Below are positions 63,268-64,000 of a stretch of DNA of 64,000 nucleotides, in pieces. The notes under the pieces are model-generated. The model saw nothing but the letters and a program-made list of their open reading frames with translations. It was not told the origin of the DNA and searched no databases. The DNA is from Desulfatibacillum aliphaticivorans DSM 15576 (GTDB lineage: Bacteria; Desulfobacterota; Desulfobacteria; Desulfobacterales; Desulfatibacillaceae): the NCBI RefSeq assembly GCF_000429905.1, contig NZ_AUCT01000012.1:139701-203700 (forward strand). Direction: 5' to 3'. The translations under genes were made by a program, and so were the position numbers. Every line of letters starts with the position of its first letter. Position 1 is the stretch's first letter.

Positions 63268-63345
63268 TGGGGTGAGTGATGGGATTTGAACCCACGACCT
63301 CCTGGGCCACAACCAGGCGCTCTGACCAACTGAGCTACACCCACC
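63268..63345 (-). tRNA. tRNA-His (anticodon GTG)
   Basis: Cloverleaf on the minus strand: GGTGGGTGTAGCTCAGTTGG at the 5' side, anticodon loop TTGTGGC giving GTG, T-arm GTTCAAATC, acceptor with the extra G-1 opposite C73 that marks tRNA-His, and an encoded CCA (63270-63268). Confidence 0.97.
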
Positions 63346-63906
63346 ATGTAGTGACGGGCGAGAGTTACCATAGCCGTTCGGGCATTTCAAGCCTTTTTAT
63401 TGGTTTCGTGAAAATAGGCTTACAAAAATCCAACAAAATGGAATTGGGGCAAAAATCCGCGATAGGCCGTTTCAAACACGGCCAAGGCCGCAGACGGCGT
63501 CATATATCTTATATCAAGGCGCCTTCAAGCAAGTAATCATATTCCAGGGCGAGTCCAGGAATGACGCTGGGTCCCGGCTTGCGGACGATCCTGAAAAGCG
63601 GATCGCCCTTGCCGGGATGACGGTCTTATATGGGGGAAGGAGAGTTTTCGGGGCGCAAATCCATTTGTTGGGTTTCGCGCGTATGTTTCAGGCGTTAACC
63701 ACTATTCCGGCGGGGGATGAAGTTTTTCTTTGATACAATTCCGCAAGCTCTACCCAACCTACCATTTTTATGGATAAAACGTAGATATTATGGGTAATAC
63801 GGGCGGCGATTCAGGCCAATGGGGTTGACCCGCTCCTTGAAACCGTGGGTTAAGTAATTGGAAGCTGTTAGTTTTCAATCACTCAGAGCCACATCAAGGA
63901 GGGGTC
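63346..63906. repeat. Non-coding repeat region upstream of an IS110 element
   Basis: Carries the same blocks as 26740-26940 in the same order: CGGATCGCCCTTGC (63600), CATTTGTTGGGTTTCGC (63663) and AGCTCTACCCAACCTACCA (63748). No gene is seen. The last 60 bp are probably the left end of the IS110 element. Confidence 0.6.
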
Positions 63907-64000
63907 ATGAACAAGGTACTTTATGTCGGAATGGATGTCCACAAAGAAAGCATCGTTGCAGCAACGGCGGAAGGGGCAAGCGGAGAGGTTGACATGTTCG
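63907..64000 (+). CDS. IS110-family transposase, N-terminal fragment cut by the window edge
   Basis: The first 31 residues, MNKVLYVGMDVHKESIVAAT and on, carry the Y/V-G-x-D-V-H-K start that holds the first Asp of the DEDD catalytic domain of IS110-family transposases. GGAGG is 8 bp upstream. The rest lies to the right of the window. Confidence 0.85.
   Translation, partial: MNKVLYVGMDVHKESIVAATAEGASGEVDMF

Overview
The window looks like chromosomal DNA from an anaerobic, moderately GC-rich Desulfobacterota of the sulfate-reducer type (Desulfobacterales; Desulfatibacillum-like is my best guess, from memory of gene content and not from a database search). The pointers are an octaheme c-type cytochrome of the tetrathionate-reductase family with membrane cytochrome b partners, a CooC-like ATPase, a PfaA-type lipid synthase, many PAS/HisKA sensor kinases, a sigma-54 regulon and a probable selenoprotein. 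The genes are densely packed, mostly in operons. AT-rich, poorly recognisable genes sit in a few islands. Layout, left to right. 1-5954: a TetR regulator and the N-terminal part of a PfaA-type synthase with three nearly identical ACP domains. 6260-10030: two exported proteins of unknown function, an exported TPR protein and a lipoprotein alpha/beta hydrolase. 10052-12550: an AT-rich island of small unknown genes bracketed by a 43-bp direct repeat that also carries a terminator. 12590-19222: a seven-gene operon (TetR, alanine dehydrogenase, SCP2-like protein, class III aminotransferase, split transketolase, second SCP2-like protein) that looks like an undescribed pathway on a hydrophobic substrate. 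19476-25009: a three-gene phosphorelay. 25088-31634: Old Yellow Enzyme, a decayed SH3 fragment, a pentapeptide-repeat membrane protein, a PD-(D/E)XK protein, a His-rich DUF6515/SH3 protein and a PlsC acyltransferase. 31932-35732: two paralogous chemoreceptors. 36131-44587: a PAS/NtrC-type activator divergent from an eight-gene operon with a textbook sigma-54 promoter and a 14+14-bp inverted-repeat upstream site. That operon encodes thioredoxin, a Cys-rich protein, an SBF/Acr3-like transporter, a CoA-disulfide-reductase-like flavoprotein, a Tat Fe-S protein, two membrane cytochrome b-like proteins and an octaheme cytochrome c, and reads as one inducible sulfur-compound respiration and redox module. 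44691-51826: assorted membrane, regulatory, exported-decarboxylase, serine-hydrolase, sulfotransferase and zinc-ribbon genes. 52002-55220: a hybrid kinase, a small dual-CXXC protein with an in-frame UGA followed by a SECIS-like hairpin, and a GT9 glycosyltransferase. 55245-60699: sirtuin, adenosine-specific kinase, MBL hydrolase, PrmA, a CooC-like ATPase, then a TPP riboswitch and thiC. 60700-64000: a repeat-rich zone with 55-bp tandem repeats, a candidate 1.33-kb element with terminal inverted repeats around an orphan ORF, 47-bp repeats, tRNA-His and the start of an IS110-family transposase. The most interesting signals are the probable selenoprotein (53910-54077), the transketolase/aminotransferase/SCP2 operon (12590-19222) and the sigma-54 octaheme operon (37560-44587).
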